Shown here: piece by piece, positions 38,896 through 49,888 of the stretch | Position numbering within the stretch: the first letter of the stretch is position 1 | Layout: every line of letters starts with the position of its first letter | Assembly: GCA_031292195.1 (NCBI GenBank) | Contig: JARLHP010000127.1 | Span: 1-64,000 of the forward strand | Direction of reading: 5' to 3' | DNA: 64,000 nucleotides | DNA from: Syntrophobacteraceae bacterium | GTDB lineage: Bacteria; Desulfobacterota; Syntrophobacteria; Syntrophobacterales; Syntrophobacteraceae | The notes under the pieces: generated by a model | Told to the model about the DNA's origin: nothing | What the model saw: only the letters and a program-made list of their open reading frames with translations | Database searches by the model: none | Made by a program: the position numbers and the translations under genes

Positions 38896-40092
38896 TCAAC
38901 ATTTACACGTAGTGCTGATGTTGCTGAGGCCCGCCCTTTCCCGGAGCGTATCGACCATGTCCGTTTTTTCCCAGGTAAAGTCGGGATCGGTCCTTCCGAA
39001 ATGGCCGCAGCATGCGGTTTTTCTGAATATCGGCCTCTGGAGCTTCAAATACTTGATCATTTTGGCAGGTTTGAAGCTGAAAAGCTCCAGGACAAGTTCC
39101 TGGATTTTCTCGTCCGGAATGCATCCCGTACCGAAAGTATCGATCATCAGCGAAACCGGATCGGCCATGCCGATACTGTAGGCAACCTGCACCTCTACCC
39201 GTTCGGCCAGCTCGGCGGCAACGATGTTTTTGGCCACATACCGGGCCATGTAGGATGCGGTCCGGTCGACTTTGGAGGGGTCCTTGCCCGAGAAGCCGCC
39301 CCCGCCATGACTGCCTTGTCCCCCGTAGGTGTCGGCGATGATCTTTCTGCCCGTGAGGCCGCAATCGCCAAGCGGTCCGCCCACCACAAACCGGCCCGTG
39401 GTATTGACATAGTATTTGGTCTTCGAGTCCAGCAGGTTTTCCGGTATAACTGCTTTGATGACCTCTTCTATGATCGCTTCCTGCAGCTTGGCGTGAGTGA
39501 CATCGGGGATGTGCTGTGCGGCGACCACCACGGTGTCCACCCTCCGGGGCTTGTGATCGAGGTATTCGACCGTCACCTGGGTTTTTCCGTCGGGTCTTAG
39601 AAAATTCATCGAGCCGTTTTTCCGCACCTCGGCCAGCTTCTTCGAAATGCGATGGGCGTAATAGATAGGCATGGGCATGAAAACAGGGGTTTCGTTGCAG
39701 GCAAAGCCAAACATCAGCCCCTGGTCGCCTGCGCCCTGCTCTTCGAAAAGTCCTTCGCCGGCGTTGACGCCCATTGCTATATCGGGCGACTGCTTGTCAA
39801 TGCTGCTGACCACCGCGCAGGTCTCCCAATCGAAACCCATAGCGGAATCGTTGTAGCCGATATCTTTAATAGTATCTCTTACGATATGGGGGATATCGAC
39901 ATAGGTGGAGGTCGAAATTTCACCCGCCACAAAGGCCAGCCCGGTGGTTACAAGTGTTTCGCAAGCCACGCGCGCTGTTCTGTCTTCGGCTATGATCGCA
40001 TCCAGAACAGCGTCCGATATCTGGTCGGCCACCTTATCGGGATGCCCCTCCGTTACGGATTCGGACGTGAACAGATAACTCCTCATCGACAT
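38896..40092 (-). CDS. metK: S-adenosylmethionine synthetase
   Basis: '[26 protein letters not shown]', '[12 protein letters not shown]', '[15 protein letters not shown]'. Confidence 0.98.
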   Translation of the reverse strand: MSMRSYLFTSESVTEGHPDKVADQISDAVLDAIIAEDRTARVACETLVTTGLAFVAGEISTSTYVDIPHIVRDTIKDIGYNDSAMGFDWETCAVVSSIDKQSPDIAMGVNAGEGLFEEQGAGDQGLMFGFACNETPVFMPMPIYYAHRISKKLAEVRKNGSMNFLRPDGKTQVTVEYLDHKPRRVDTVVVAAQHIPDVTHAKLQEAIIEEVIKAVIPENLLDSKTKYYVNTTGRFVVGGPLGDCGLTGRKIIADTYGGQGSHGGGGFSGKDPSKVDRTASYMARYVAKNIVAAELAERVEVQVAYSIGMADPVSLMIDTFGTGCIPDEKIQELVLELFSFKPAKMIKYLKLQRPIFRKTACCGHFGRTDPDFTWEKTDMVDTLRERAGLSNISTTCKC

Positions 40093-40157
40093 CGGTAAAG
40101 ATCTCCTTATAGCAAAAGCTTGGGTTTTGATGGCGGGGGAGGCTCAAAAAAAACGAC

Positions 40158-40541
40158 TCACCCCACCACCGCAAGACTTGCAGGGGCCTTTGGTTCGCAC
40201 TTCCTGTTCCCGGAGCCCACCAGCACTACCGCAGGTTTGTGCGCCACTATTTCAGACTGGTCGAAATTGGCATAAGTGGCGATGATTATCAGATCGCCCG
40301 GCGCCCCCATGCGGGCCGCCGCGCCATTGAGGCAGATATCCCCTTTCCCGGCCGGACCGGCGATTGCATACGTATCGAATCGCGCCCCGTTATTGATATT
40401 GTAAACTTTTATTTGCTCGTAAGGCAGAATATCCGCCGCCTCCATGAGGTCTGAGTCTATGGTCAGGCTGCCTTCATAGTTGAGATTCGCGTCCGTTATA
40501 CGCGCACGATGGATTTTGGACTTGAGCAACGTCCTTTGCAT
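40158..40541 (-). CDS. panD: Aspartate 1-decarboxylase
   Basis: '[60 protein letters not shown]'; start set at the inner Met. Confidence 0.95.
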   Translation of the reverse strand: MQRTLLKSKIHRARITDANLNYEGSLTIDSDLMEAADILPYEQIKVYNINNGARFDTYAIAGPAGKGDICLNGAAARMGAPGDLIIIATYANFDQSEIVAHKPAVVLVGSGNRKCEPKAPASLAVVG

Positions 40542-40984
40542 GGCCCTTCTCCCGGCAATTAAGTTTAAAGCCACTTGAGCAGGTGGACACCCGGTACAGG
40601 AGTTGGCCTCAAAGCCGGAAGACCGACGATCGGCGCGTATTTGCCGTGAGGTTCGCCTCTAAAATAGCTTTTTCCAACTTTTTCTGCGCCTGCTGCATCT
40701 CGCCAAGCTCGCTGATGATGCGCATCTTGCTTCTTTGGCCTTCAATTCGAAAAACTGCGGGGGATATACTTCCCGAAGACCGTCCCGCCTGAATAATTGG
40801 TCATTGTCCCGTCCTCCAGGAGAGATACGGGCAAATCAATCTAAAAAAGTACAAAAAAAACTCTCCACAGTCAAGCCCTGCAGGGCAATCGCATGAAATT
40901 TCCACCGCCGAGCGCTTGGCCACACGCCCGCAGCGCGCGCGGCCAAATCCCGGGGGGCGCGGGGGAGACGCTCCCCCGCTCTTT

Positions 40985-43900
40985 TTATCTCTTTTTATCT
41001 CTTTTGCCCGCGTATTGGGCCAGCGCACGGCCGGTGAGAGATCTTTTGCGGGCTGCGACTATTTTTTGGGGCGGGCCTTCGGCCACTATCAGGCCGCCCT
41101 CGTCCCCGCTGCCCGGCCCGATATCGATAACGTAGTCGCTGGCCCAGATGAAATCGCTATTGTGCTCGATCACCAGAACGGTGTGGCCGTGATCGGTTAG
41201 CGCCCTCAGCACGTCGACCAACCGTTTGGTATCGGCGCGGTGCAGTCCGGTTGTTGGCTCGTCCAGAATGTAGAGGGTGGGGGTCCTGGAGTTGCCCAGT
41301 TCTCCGGCCAGTTTTATTCGCTGCGCCTCGCCTCCCGAAAGCGTTGGACTGGGCTGGCCCAGTTCGAGATAGCCCAGGCCCAGATCGCTTAAGACCTTCA
41401 ACTGCCGCACGATGCGGGGAATTGCGGAAAAAAGCTCCACCGCCTCCTCCACGGGCATGGCCAGGACATCGGCTATGCTCTGCCCCTTGAACCTGATATC
41501 GAGCGTTTCGGTATTGAACCGGCTGCCGCCGCACGTTTCGCAGGGCACGGAGACGTCGGGCAAAAAATTCATTTCCACTTTGGCCCGCCCCTGTCCCTTG
41601 CACTCCTCGCAGCGCCCGCCCTTCACGTTGAACGAAAACCTTCCCGGCCCGAATCCCCGGGCGCGCGCTTCGGGGAGCATGGCGAAAAATTTCCGGATGT
41701 CGTCCCAGACGCCTATGTATGTGGCCGGAATGGATCTGGGTGTTCGCCCGATGGGGTTGTGATCGACTTCCAGGACACGGCGCGGGGGCGTCGCCGTTGC
41801 GGAATCGCCCGGCGTCGGTACGGAGGCGACTCCCTCGTTCCTGGCAAGTGTCTCTCCCAGCCTGCGGTAGACCACCTCTTTTACCAGGGTGCTCTTTCCT
41901 GCGCCGGAGACGCCCGTGACCGAAATAAGCAGACCCAGCGGCACTCTTACGTCCATTCCCTTGAGATTTCTGACACTGGCGTCTTTAAACTCCAGCCAGC
42001 CCCCTTCTCCCGCCTTCTTTCTGGGCGGGATCGACCACAGTTCGTCCAAAGATTTTCCGAACCACTGTCCGGTCAGGGTTTGGCCGTTTGCGGCCAGTTC
42101 CTCGAAGCTTCCCTCGGCGATCACTTTGCCGCCGCTTTTTCCCGCCCCGGGCCCCAGTTCCACCACCACGTCGGCCTGCTTCATCGTTTCGGTATCGTGC
42201 TCGACGATAATGACCGTATTCCCCTTGTCCCGCAGCTTCCGCAGACTATCGAGCAGTTTGCTGTTGTCGGCCGGATGAAGGCCGATGGTAGGTTCATCCA
42301 GGATGTAACAGACGCCTCGCAGGTTGGAACCCAGTTGAGCGGCCAGACGTATCCTCTGGGTTTCGCCTCCCGAGAGGGTTTCGCCCGACCTGTCGAGAGA
42401 GAGGTAGCCCAACCCCACTTTCTCCAGGAATGAGAGCCTCTGGGTCAATTCCTTTGAAATCGGTTCGGCCACGGGGAGTTCCTCCCGGCTGAAGCGAAGC
42501 TTTTTCCACAGGGCCTCGAGTTCGGATACTCTCAAACCGCTCATCTGGGCGATATTGAGATCCCGAAAATAGACCGACCGGGCCTGGGCATTGAGCCTGC
42601 CGCCCCCGCAATCGGGACAGTCCAGATCGTCGTACATGGGCTGAACCCACTTCCACGCCTCATGTTCTTCCGAGACCCCCTCCAGGATTTGCAGCACCCC
42701 GGAAAACTTCCCCTTCCTGCCGTGCAAAATAGTCTCCCACACGGAATCATCCAGACTCGACGCCGGTTTTTCCGGGTCCACCCTGAGCTCGGACTTGACG
42801 GCGCGCTCGAATTTGTCCGCCTCCCGCCTCGAACCTCGCCACACCGAAGAACGGAGAAAAGCGAACAGCCCGGCTTTAAGAGAGACGTCGGGGGCGCCGC
42901 GCAGCCGGTCCACGGCCACCCGCTTTGCCCTTCCCAGGCCCATGCAGGCCGGGCAATACCCCTGCCTGCTGTTGAAGGAAAAAAGCCTCGGATCGAGGGG
43001 CGCAAGCCCCGAATCGCACGCCGGGCAGTAGAGATGCCGGCTGAACACCCTTGTCTCTCCCCCGCCGGTATCGAGGTGGAGAATGCCTCCGCCCATGGCC
43101 AGGCCGCGGCGAACCGCATTGAGCAGTTCCTCGGGGGTCACCCCGCCATGGTCCAGGCCCGGCAGGAGGGCCTCGATATCGTGTTCGCGCCGCCGCGCAA
43201 GCTCGGGCACGGGGCTGAGAACCACGTAGCGGCCGTCCACCCTCGCCTGCTCGAATCCCAGGCGCGCAAGGCGCGCGAAAAGATCGCGATATATTCCCTT
43301 GCGTCCGTGCACCAGCGGCGCCAGGAGTTTAATCCCGCCGCTCGCGGCCTCCTGCCGTACGCGCGAAAGAATATCGTCGACGCTCAGGGTTTCGAGCTCC
43401 CGGCCGCACTGCGGGCAACGCTGCCTGCCCAGCTTGGCGTAAAGAAGCCGCAGCAGGTGGTAGGTCTCGGTAATGGTGCCGACCGTCGATCTTCTGCCGA
43501 ACTGGCTGGTCCTCTGCTCGATGGCGATGGTGGGGGCAAGCCCCACGATCTGGTCGACCTCCGGCTTTTCCATGATCTTAAAATACTGGCGCACGTAGGA
43601 AGAAAGGCATTCCAGGTACCGGCGCTGGCCTTCGGCGAAAATCACGTCGAAAGCCAGGGTGGATTTGCCCGAACCGCTCAGACCGGTCAAGACGCTCATT
43701 TTGCCGCGGGGAAGCCGGATTTCGTCGATGTCCAGGTTGTGCTCCCGCGCTCCGCGTATGATAATCTGATCCTGCTTCTCTCGCGCCGGTCGCGGGCGTG
43801 GCGCCTCGACCGGCAAGCGGTCCTGCGAAATCTCCGGGCGCGAACACCTCTCCCCGGATAAGGAATAGTGTGCCACGGGCTCGGCCGCCTCCAGAAAAGA

Positions 43901-46840
43901 GCCGGAATAAGGCATGGAAATTTGAGCCAGCCGCTCGGCCAGATAGCGTCCGGTTATGCTGTGCGAACACTCCGCCACCGCTTCGGGGGAACCTTCGCAA
44001 ACGATCCGCCCGCCTTCCTCCCCTCCTTCGGGGCCAAGATCGACTATCCAGTCGCAGGCGGCCAGAAGATCCAGGTTGTGTTCGACCAAAAGGACGGTGT
44101 GGCCCTTTTCGACCAACTTGCCCAGGACCCCGATCAGCTTGGCTATGTCGTCCTGGTGCAGCCCGGTGGTCGGCTCATCCAGGATGAACAGATTGGAGCG
44201 GGCCGGTTGCCGGCCGCTCCCATCGTCGGCCTGCCGCGAACCGGGCATGGAGAGATGGCGGATGAGCTTCAGCCTTTGAGCTTCCCCGCCGGAAAAAGTG
44301 CTGAGAGGCTGGCCCATGCGGATATAATCCAGACCTATCTCCGTTACGGGTCCCAGGGCGTCGGCCAACTGGCGGTTTTTGGGGAAGAGCTCCAGAATTT
44401 CCCGCGAACTCATATCCAGCATGTCGCCGATCGACACACCCCGCAATTTTATATCCAGCACCTCCTGCTTGAACCTTTTGCCGTTGCATTGAGGACAGCG
44501 CACCAGGACGTCTGCCAGAAACTGCATTTCCACGCGCTGGAAGCCCTCGCCCGAACAGGTCTCGCACCTTCCCCCCGGCACGTTGAACGAAAAATGCTTG
44601 GCTGAAAAACCTTTGGCCATGGCTTCCGGGGTAGCCGCCAGCATCTTTCGGAGCGGATCCAGCGCCTTCGTGTAGGTCAGGAGGTTGGCCCTGGGAGTGC
44701 GACCCACCGGCTGCTGGTCGACCAGTATGACGTCACTTACGTTTTCCGCCCCGGCGATATCGTCGTGAAGACCGGGGGCCTCCGCGGGCCGGCCGGTTTT
44801 TCTAAGCCACCCCTGGTACAACGTTTTTTCCACCAGGGTGCTTTTCCCCGAGCCTGAAACCCCGCTCACCCCGACCATGAGTCCCAGGGGAATCGAAACG
44901 TCTATGGCCTTCAGGTTGTTTTCACGCGCGCCGGTAATGGTGAGTTTTCTCCAGGGGTGAGGCGGCCGGCGCAAAAGGGATTCGGGCAGCACCGATTTTT
45001 GGCCCGAAAGATAGGCCCCCGTGAGGCTCCCGGCGCAGCTTGGGAGTTGCGCGGGCGGCCCCTGGAACACCACTTTGCCCCCCCGTTCGCCAGCACCCGG
45101 CCCCATATCGATCACTTCATCGGAAAAACGGATCATTCCGGGGTCGTGTTCGACCATAACGACGCTGTTTCCCATCGTCACCAACCGATCCAACTGGTCA
45201 ACCAGCCGCTTCTGGTCGCGGGCATGCAGCCCTACGCTCGGCTCGTCGAGCACATAGAGCACATTTACCAGCGCCGACCCCAGCGCCTTGGTGAGATGCA
45301 CCCGCTGCACCTCCCCGCCGGAAAGCGTTCTGGACTGACGGTCCAGCGAGAGGTAGTGAAGCCCCACGGCCATCAGGAATTCCAGTCTGCTCCGGGTTTC
45401 GCTCACCAGCAACCGCGCTGCCGGGTCGTTCGCTATTTCCGGCCACTCGCCCCCGAAAAAAGTGCTCAGCCTGGCTATGCTCAAGGAGGCAAGCTCGGCG
45501 ATATTGGCCCCGCGCAGCCGGTAGAGAAGAGTGGCGGGCTGAAAGCGCGAGCCGCCGCAGGTCTCGCAGGGAACGTAGGCGCGGTATCGTGACAGGTAGA
45601 CCCGGACGTGCATTTTGTAGGTCCTGGTTTCCAGCCACTCGAAAAATCCCTTTATTCCGTAATAGCCTTTCGTTCCGTTTATAATTTTGTTCCTGGCGGA
45701 TTCGGAGAGTTCCAGGAATGGAATATCCACCGGGATCTTTTCTTTTTTGCAAAAATCGAGCAGCTCGACATACTCATCCCGGTCCGTGCCGAATGGTTTT
45801 ACCGCGCCCTTTTCGATGCTGAGGCCCCTGTCCGGAATGACCAGGTCTATGTCCACGCCGATCGTCCGGCCAAAGCCGCGGCAAACCGGGCACGCCCCGA
45901 TGGGACTGTTGAAGGAGAAAAGGTTGGGAGTGGCGGGAGGTATCTGCAAACCGTTTCCGCAATCGGCGCAGGAAAGCTCGGAGCTGAAACGGATGATCCG
46001 GTCGGGCATAACCACCGCCGCGACCCGTCCGGCCCCGGCGGTGTAGGCCGTGGTAATGGAATCGAGCACCCGCTGCCGCGCCACACTCCCCCAGCGCAAC
46101 CGGTCGACCACAACCAGCGGCGGCGGCGGCGGCGTAGCGCCGCTGCCGGGTTTGCCTCGCCCGGACGAGAGGATTTTTCCAGTCTGCGGCTCTGATCGGC
46201 GTGGCGCAGCCGCCGGGGCGGTGGGACCGCCTGCCGGGGTTGCCTCGCCCTCCCCTCGGGCCTTTCCTTGCTCTGTGGAAGCTGACAGGTCCAGCACGGC
46301 CCCGTTTTCAAAGATTCGCAGAAAACCCTGCGAAATCAGCCGCCCGCGCCAGTCCTCTTCCCCGTTGACGGCATAGGGGAAACAAATCAGCACCCGGTCT
46401 TCGGCCTTGAGCTCGCTCAGCCTGGAGTAAATCGTCTCGGGCGTGTCTTTGCCCACCGGCCTGCCGCACGACGGACAACCCGGCACTCCCAGCCTTGCAA
46501 ATAAAAGCTTCAGGTAGTCGTTAATTTCGGTTATTGTCCCCACCGTGGAACGGGAACTGCGCACCGCCGTGCCCGATTCTATGGCGATGCTGGGAGGAAT
46601 TCCCTCGATTAGGTCGGCTTCGGGCGGATCCATCCGTTCCAGGAACTGGCGGGCGTAAGGGGAAAAAGTCTCGACGTACCGGCGCTGCCCCTCGGCATAA
46701 AGGGTGTGCAGCGCAAGGCTCGATTTGCCGGACCCGCTCACCCCGGTAAGGGCGATCAGCCGGTATAGCGGAATGTCGAGATCGAGGTTCTTGAGATTAT
46801 GCTGGCGAACGCCGCGAAGGCGGATAACGTCCTGATCCAA
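40985..46840 (-). CDS. uvrA: Double-length (tandemly fused) UvrA excinuclease subunit, about 1950 aa; probable TTG start at 46840
   Basis: Two complete UvrA units: '[43 protein letters not shown]' and '[43 protein letters not shown]'; four ABC signature segments. TTG preceded by GGAG; listed ATG lies in repeat DNA. Confidence 0.93.
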   Translation of the reverse strand: MDQDVIRLRGVRQHNLKNLDLDIPLYRLIALTGVSGSGKSSLALHTLYAEGQRRYVETFSPYARQFLERMDPPEADLIEGIPPSIAIESGTAVRSSRSTVGTITEINDYLKLLFARLGVPGCPSCGRPVGKDTPETIYSRLSELKAEDRVLICFPYAVNGEEDWRGRLISQGFLRIFENGAVLDLSASTEQGKARGEGEATPAGGPTAPAAAPRRSEPQTGKILSSGRGKPGSGATPPPPPLVVVDRLRWGSVARQRVLDSITTAYTAGAGRVAAVVMPDRIIRFSSELSCADCGNGLQIPPATPNLFSFNSPIGACPVCRGFGRTIGVDIDLVIPDRGLSIEKGAVKPFGTDRDEYVELLDFCKKEKIPVDIPFLELSESARNKIINGTKGYYGIKGFFEWLETRTYKMHVRVYLSRYRAYVPCETCGGSRFQPATLLYRLRGANIAELASLSIARLSTFFGGEWPEIANDPAARLLVSETRSRLEFLMAVGLHYLSLDRQSRTLSGGEVQRVHLTKALGSALVNVLYVLDEPSVGLHARDQKRLVDQLDRLVTMGNSVVMVEHDPGMIRFSDEVIDMGPGAGERGGKVVFQGPPAQLPSCAGSLTGAYLSGQKSVLPESLLRRPPHPWRKLTITGARENNLKAIDVSIPLGLMVGVSGVSGSGKSTLVEKTLYQGWLRKTGRPAEAPGLHDDIAGAENVSDVILVDQQPVGRTPRANLLTYTKALDPLRKMLAATPEAMAKGFSAKHFSFNVPGGRCETCSGEGFQRVEMQFLADVLVRCPQCNGKRFKQEVLDIKLRGVSIGDMLDMSSREILELFPKNRQLADALGPVTEIGLDYIRMGQPLSTFSGGEAQRLKLIRHLSMPGSRQADDGSGRQPARSNLFILDEPTTGLHQDDIAKLIGVLGKLVEKGHTVLLVEHNLDLLAACDWIVDLGPEGGEEGGRIVCEGSPEAVAECSHSITGRYLAERLAQISMPYSGSFLEAAEPVAHYSLSGERCSRPEISQDRLPVEAPRPRPAREKQDQIIIRGAREHNLDIDEIRLPRGKMSVLTGLSGSGKSTLAFDVIFAEGQRRYLECLSSYVRQYFKIMEKPEVDQIVGLAPTIAIEQRTSQFGRRSTVGTITETYHLLRLLYAKLGRQRCPQCGRELETLSVDDILSRVRQEAASGGIKLLAPLVHGRKGIYRDLFARLARLGFEQARVDGRYVVLSPVPELARRREHDIEALLPGLDHGGVTPEELLNAVRRGLAMGGGILHLDTGGGETRVFSRHLYCPACDSGLAPLDPRLFSFNSRQGYCPACMGLGRAKRVAVDRLRGAPDVSLKAGLFAFLRSSVWRGSRREADKFERAVKSELRVDPEKPASSLDDSVWETILHGRKGKFSGVLQILEGVSEEHEAWKWVQPMYDDLDCPDCGGGRLNAQARSVYFRDLNIAQMSGLRVSELEALWKKLRFSREELPVAEPISKELTQRLSFLEKVGLGYLSLDRSGETLSGGETQRIRLAAQLGSNLRGVCYILDEPTIGLHPADNSKLLDSLRKLRDKGNTVIIVEHDTETMKQADVVVELGPGAGKSGGKVIAEGSFEELAANGQTLTGQWFGKSLDELWSIPPRKKAGEGGWLEFKDASVRNLKGMDVRVPLGLLISVTGVSGAGKSTLVKEVVYRRLGETLARNEGVASVPTPGDSATATPPRRVLEVDHNPIGRTPRSIPATYIGVWDDIRKFFAMLPEARARGFGPGRFSFNVKGGRCEECKGQGRAKVEMNFLPDVSVPCETCGGSRFNTETLDIRFKGQSIADVLAMPVEEAVELFSAIPRIVRQLKVLSDLGLGYLELGQPSPTLSGGEAQRIKLAGELGNSRTPTLYILDEPTTGLHRADTKRLVDVLRALTDHGHTVLVIEHNSDFIWASDYVIDIGPGSGDEGGLIVAEGPPQKIVAARKRSLTGRALAQYAGKRDKKR

Positions 46841-46859
46841 TAGTAAAAACTCCAAGTTC

Positions 46860-47150
46860 GGTGAACAGTGATCAGCGAACAGTGAGCAGCAATGGGATGA
46901 TGTTATTTCTGTTTCACTCTTCACTGATCACTGTTTTTAACACACTGAGGCCGGCCTTGAAAAGCGCCGGGTATTTCAAATCAGTGAACAGTGAGCGGTG
47001 ATGAGTGACGAGCGGGCGTAACCGGATGTTTGTTCTGTTCACTGCTCACTCTTCACTGCTCACTCTTCACTGGTTTTAGGAGGTTTTTTTCTGTTCACTG
47101 GTTTTAGTTTTTTTCTATTCACTATTCACTATTCACGATTCACTGGTTTT
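46860..47150. repeat. Low-complexity ttcactg/cagtgaa repeat cluster between uvrA and mutS
   Basis: Many copies of (t)tcact(g) on both strands; 'gtaaccggatgtttgttctgttcactgctcact' inverted relative to 37400-37455. Confidence 0.9.
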
Positions 47151-47152
47151 AA

Positions 47153-49834
47153 ATGAACGATCTTACTCCCATGATGCGGCAGTACCTCGATATAAAATCG
47201 AAGTACCCGGAATGTCTTCTGCTCTATCGCATGGGCGATTTCTACGAACTGTTCCTGGAAGATGCGATCACCGCGTCCAAGGTGCTCGATATCGCCCTGA
47301 CCTCCAGGGACAGGCAGGCTGAAAACCCCGTTCCGATGTGCGGCGTTCCCTATCACGCCGCCGAAGGCTACATAGCAAAGCTGGTTGGAGCAGGATACAA
47401 AATAGCGGTCTGCGACCAGGTCGAAGACCCCAGGAAAGCGAAGGGACTGGTAAAACGGGAGGTTACCAGGGTCCTCACCCCGGGCCTGATCGTGGACAAC
47501 CAGAACCTTACCTCCGATCAGCCCAATTACCTGGCGGCCGTCCGGCAGCCCGGGGGCCCCAAGGCGCTCGGCCTGGCCTTCCTGGATATCTCCACCGGAG
47601 AGTTCCGAATCACCGAACTCGACTCGGAGGAAAACCTGGTCGAAGAGTTGTTGCGAATCGGCCCCAAAGAGGTGCTCATCCCGGAGGAATTTAGCGCCGA
47701 GTGGATCAGGACGGTGCAAAACAGGACCGATGCCTCTTTTACGCAGGTCGAGGAAGTCTGTTTCGACAGGCGCCGTTCCGTTGAACTGCTCACCTCCCAT
47801 TTTCGCGTCCACTCGCTGGAAGGCTTCGGAGTTGACGGGATGGATTCGGCCGTTCAGGCCGCCGGCGCGGTCCTGGCCTATGCCCACCAAAACCTGTTCA
47901 GCAGCTGCGAGCACATCCGGCGGCTAATACCCTACAGCCGCTCCGAATTCATGGTCCTGGACGAGGCCACGGTCAGAAACCTGGAAATATTCTACTGCGC
48001 CGGCTTCCAGGGGAAAAAAGGCTCCCTGGCCGAGGTGGTCGATCATACCCGCACCGCCATGGGCGGGCGCAAGCTCAGGCAGTGGCTGCGCTATCCCCTG
48101 CTCGATCTCCAGCACATCACCGAGAGGCAAAGCGCGGTGGCCGAACTGGTGGCCCAAAGCGATATGAGAGGTTCAGCCCTCGAGGTTCTCGGCGGCATAA
48201 ACGATATCGAAAGGCTAAACGCCAGAAACAGCACCGGGGTCTCCACCCCCCGGGACCTCATAGGTCTCAAGAAGTCCCTGCAGGCGCTCCCGGGCCTCGG
48301 ACGGGCCATCTCGACGGCTGCCAGCCCCCTTTTGGCCGGGATTTTTTCCCGGTGGGACAACCTGGAAGAACTGGCCTCCCACCTGGAAGCCGCCCTGTGC
48401 GACCCGCCGCCCGCCACCCTGGCCAACGGCGGGGCCATCAACCCGGGCTTTGATTCCGAACTGGAGCGCTATGTCCACCTCAGCCGGGACGCAAAAGGGT
48501 GGATGGCCGAATATGAGGCGGCCCAGCGGAAAGAAACCGGAATATCTTCTCTAAAGGTTCGCTTCAACAAAGTTTTCGGCTATTATATCGAAATATCCAG
48601 GACAAATCTTTCTGCCGCACCGCCCCATTATCACCGCAAACAGACCCTGGTAAACGCCGAACGCTTCATTACCGAGGAACTCAAGAAATTTGAGCAGCAG
48701 GTCCTGGAAGCCGACGATAAGAGACTGGAACTCGAGGAGCGCCTTTTCGGGGAACTGAGGCAGGCTGTGGCCCGTGAAAGCGCCAGAATACAGCAGATGG
48801 CGGAAATAATCTCCGAACTGGACTGCCTCGGCTCGCTGGCCGAACTGGCGGCCAGATACGATTACTCCCGGCCCGAGGTCGATGCCGGCGATTCCATCCA
48901 CATCCGGGACGGAAGGCACCCGGTGATAGAGCGGTTTTTGCCCGAAGGCGGTTTTGTGCCCAACGATCTCGATCTGGACCAGGAAAGCCAGCAGGTGCTG
49001 ATCATCACCGGTCCGAACATGGCGGGCAAATCCACCATTTTGCGGCAGGCCGCCCTGATCGTTTTGCTCGCCCAGATCGGCTCCTTCGTCCCGGCCTCCG
49101 AAGCGCGCCTCGGAATAGTCGACCGCATTTTCACCCGGGTGGGGGCATCGGACGATCTGGCTCGCGGCAGGTCGACTTTCATGGTAGAAATGCACGAGAC
49201 GGCAAACATTTTGCACCAGGCCAGCCCCCGCAGCCTTATAATACTGGACGAAATCGGCAGGGGCACCAGCACCTTCGACGGGTTGAGCATAGCCTGGGCG
49301 GTGGCCGAATTTTTGCACGATTTCGAGGGCCGGGGAGTCAAAACCCTTTTCGCCACGCACTATCATGAACTTATAGAACTGGCTCGCAGTCACCCGCGGG
49401 TGAAGAACTTCAATGTTGCGATCAGAGAATCGGAGCAAGAGATACTTTTTTTCCATAAATTGACGGCCGGCGGTTCGAGCAGGAGCTACGGCATCCAGGT
49501 GGCCAGGCTGGCCGGACTGCCCGGAGAAATTACGGGGCGCGCGGGCGAAATCCTGGCCCAACTCGAAGGAAAGGCGCAGGTGAGCCGCGGACCGATTGCC
49601 AAGGCCAGGGAGTTCACCTCTTCCGGGGGCGGAGTCGAGGTCCGCACACAGTTGCCGCTTTTCACCGCGACGCTGGACTGGCTGCGGGACCGACTGCTGG
49701 AGTTGGACCCCGATAATATGACGCCCCTCTTGGCCCTGCAGACCCTTCATGCCCTGCGGGAGGAGGTCCTGCGCAAAAGCGAGGGCGCCCCTTCCCCGTC
49801 AAAGAGACGAAGGGCCGCACAGAAAAAGATTTGA
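47153..49834 (+). CDS. mutS: DNA mismatch repair protein MutS
   Basis: 'TPMMRQYLDIKSKYPECLLLYRMGDFYELFLEDA', 'ITGPNMAGKSTILRQAALIVLLAQIGSFVPA', 'LDEIGRGTSTFDGLSIAWA', 'FATHYHEL'. Confidence 0.98.
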   Translation: MNDLTPMMRQYLDIKSKYPECLLLYRMGDFYELFLEDAITASKVLDIALTSRDRQAENPVPMCGVPYHAAEGYIAKLVGAGYKIAVCDQVEDPRKAKGLVKREVTRVLTPGLIVDNQNLTSDQPNYLAAVRQPGGPKALGLAFLDISTGEFRITELDSEENLVEELLRIGPKEVLIPEEFSAEWIRTVQNRTDASFTQVEEVCFDRRRSVELLTSHFRVHSLEGFGVDGMDSAVQAAGAVLAYAHQNLFSSCEHIRRLIPYSRSEFMVLDEATVRNLEIFYCAGFQGKKGSLAEVVDHTRTAMGGRKLRQWLRYPLLDLQHITERQSAVAELVAQSDMRGSALEVLGGINDIERLNARNSTGVSTPRDLIGLKKSLQALPGLGRAISTAASPLLAGIFSRWDNLEELASHLEAALCDPPPATLANGGAINPGFDSELERYVHLSRDAKGWMAEYEAAQRKETGISSLKVRFNKVFGYYIEISRTNLSAAPPHYHRKQTLVNAERFITEELKKFEQQVLEADDKRLELEERLFGELRQAVARESARIQQMAEIISELDCLGSLAELAARYDYSRPEVDAGDSIHIRDGRHPVIERFLPEGGFVPNDLDLDQESQQVLIITGPNMAGKSTILRQAALIVLLAQIGSFVPASEARLGIVDRIFTRVGASDDLARGRSTFMVEMHETANILHQASPRSLIILDEIGRGTSTFDGLSIAWAVAEFLHDFEGRGVKTLFATHYHELIELARSHPRVKNFNVAIRESEQEILFFHKLTAGGSSRSYGIQVARLAGLPGEITGRAGEILAQLEGKAQVSRGPIAKAREFTSSGGGVEVRTQLPLFTATLDWLRDRLLELDPDNMTPLLALQTLHALREEVLRKSEGAPSPSKRRRAAQKKI

Positions 49835-49888
49835 TTTTTGCCGGCGGGCCCCAAGGCTCGGCGGTACATTTTTTTAACGGAGTAACTC

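Noticed and set aside
40093-40157. SAM/SAH riboswitch upstream of metK-ahcY
   Set aside because: The gap to panD is only about 65 nt and no recognisable riboswitch core was seen.
42662-43861. 399-aa plus-strand ORF opposite uvrA (and other uvrA-antisense ORFs)
   Set aside because: Shadow ORFs of a high-GC gene; UvrA motifs are on the minus strand.
46841-46924. Extended UvrA N-terminus from the ATG at 46924
   Set aside because: Translates the ttcact repeat region; a TTG at 46840 with GGAG at proper spacing fits the conserved N-terminus better.
48551-49750. 399-aa minus-strand ORF opposite mutS
   Set aside because: Antisense shadow of mutS.
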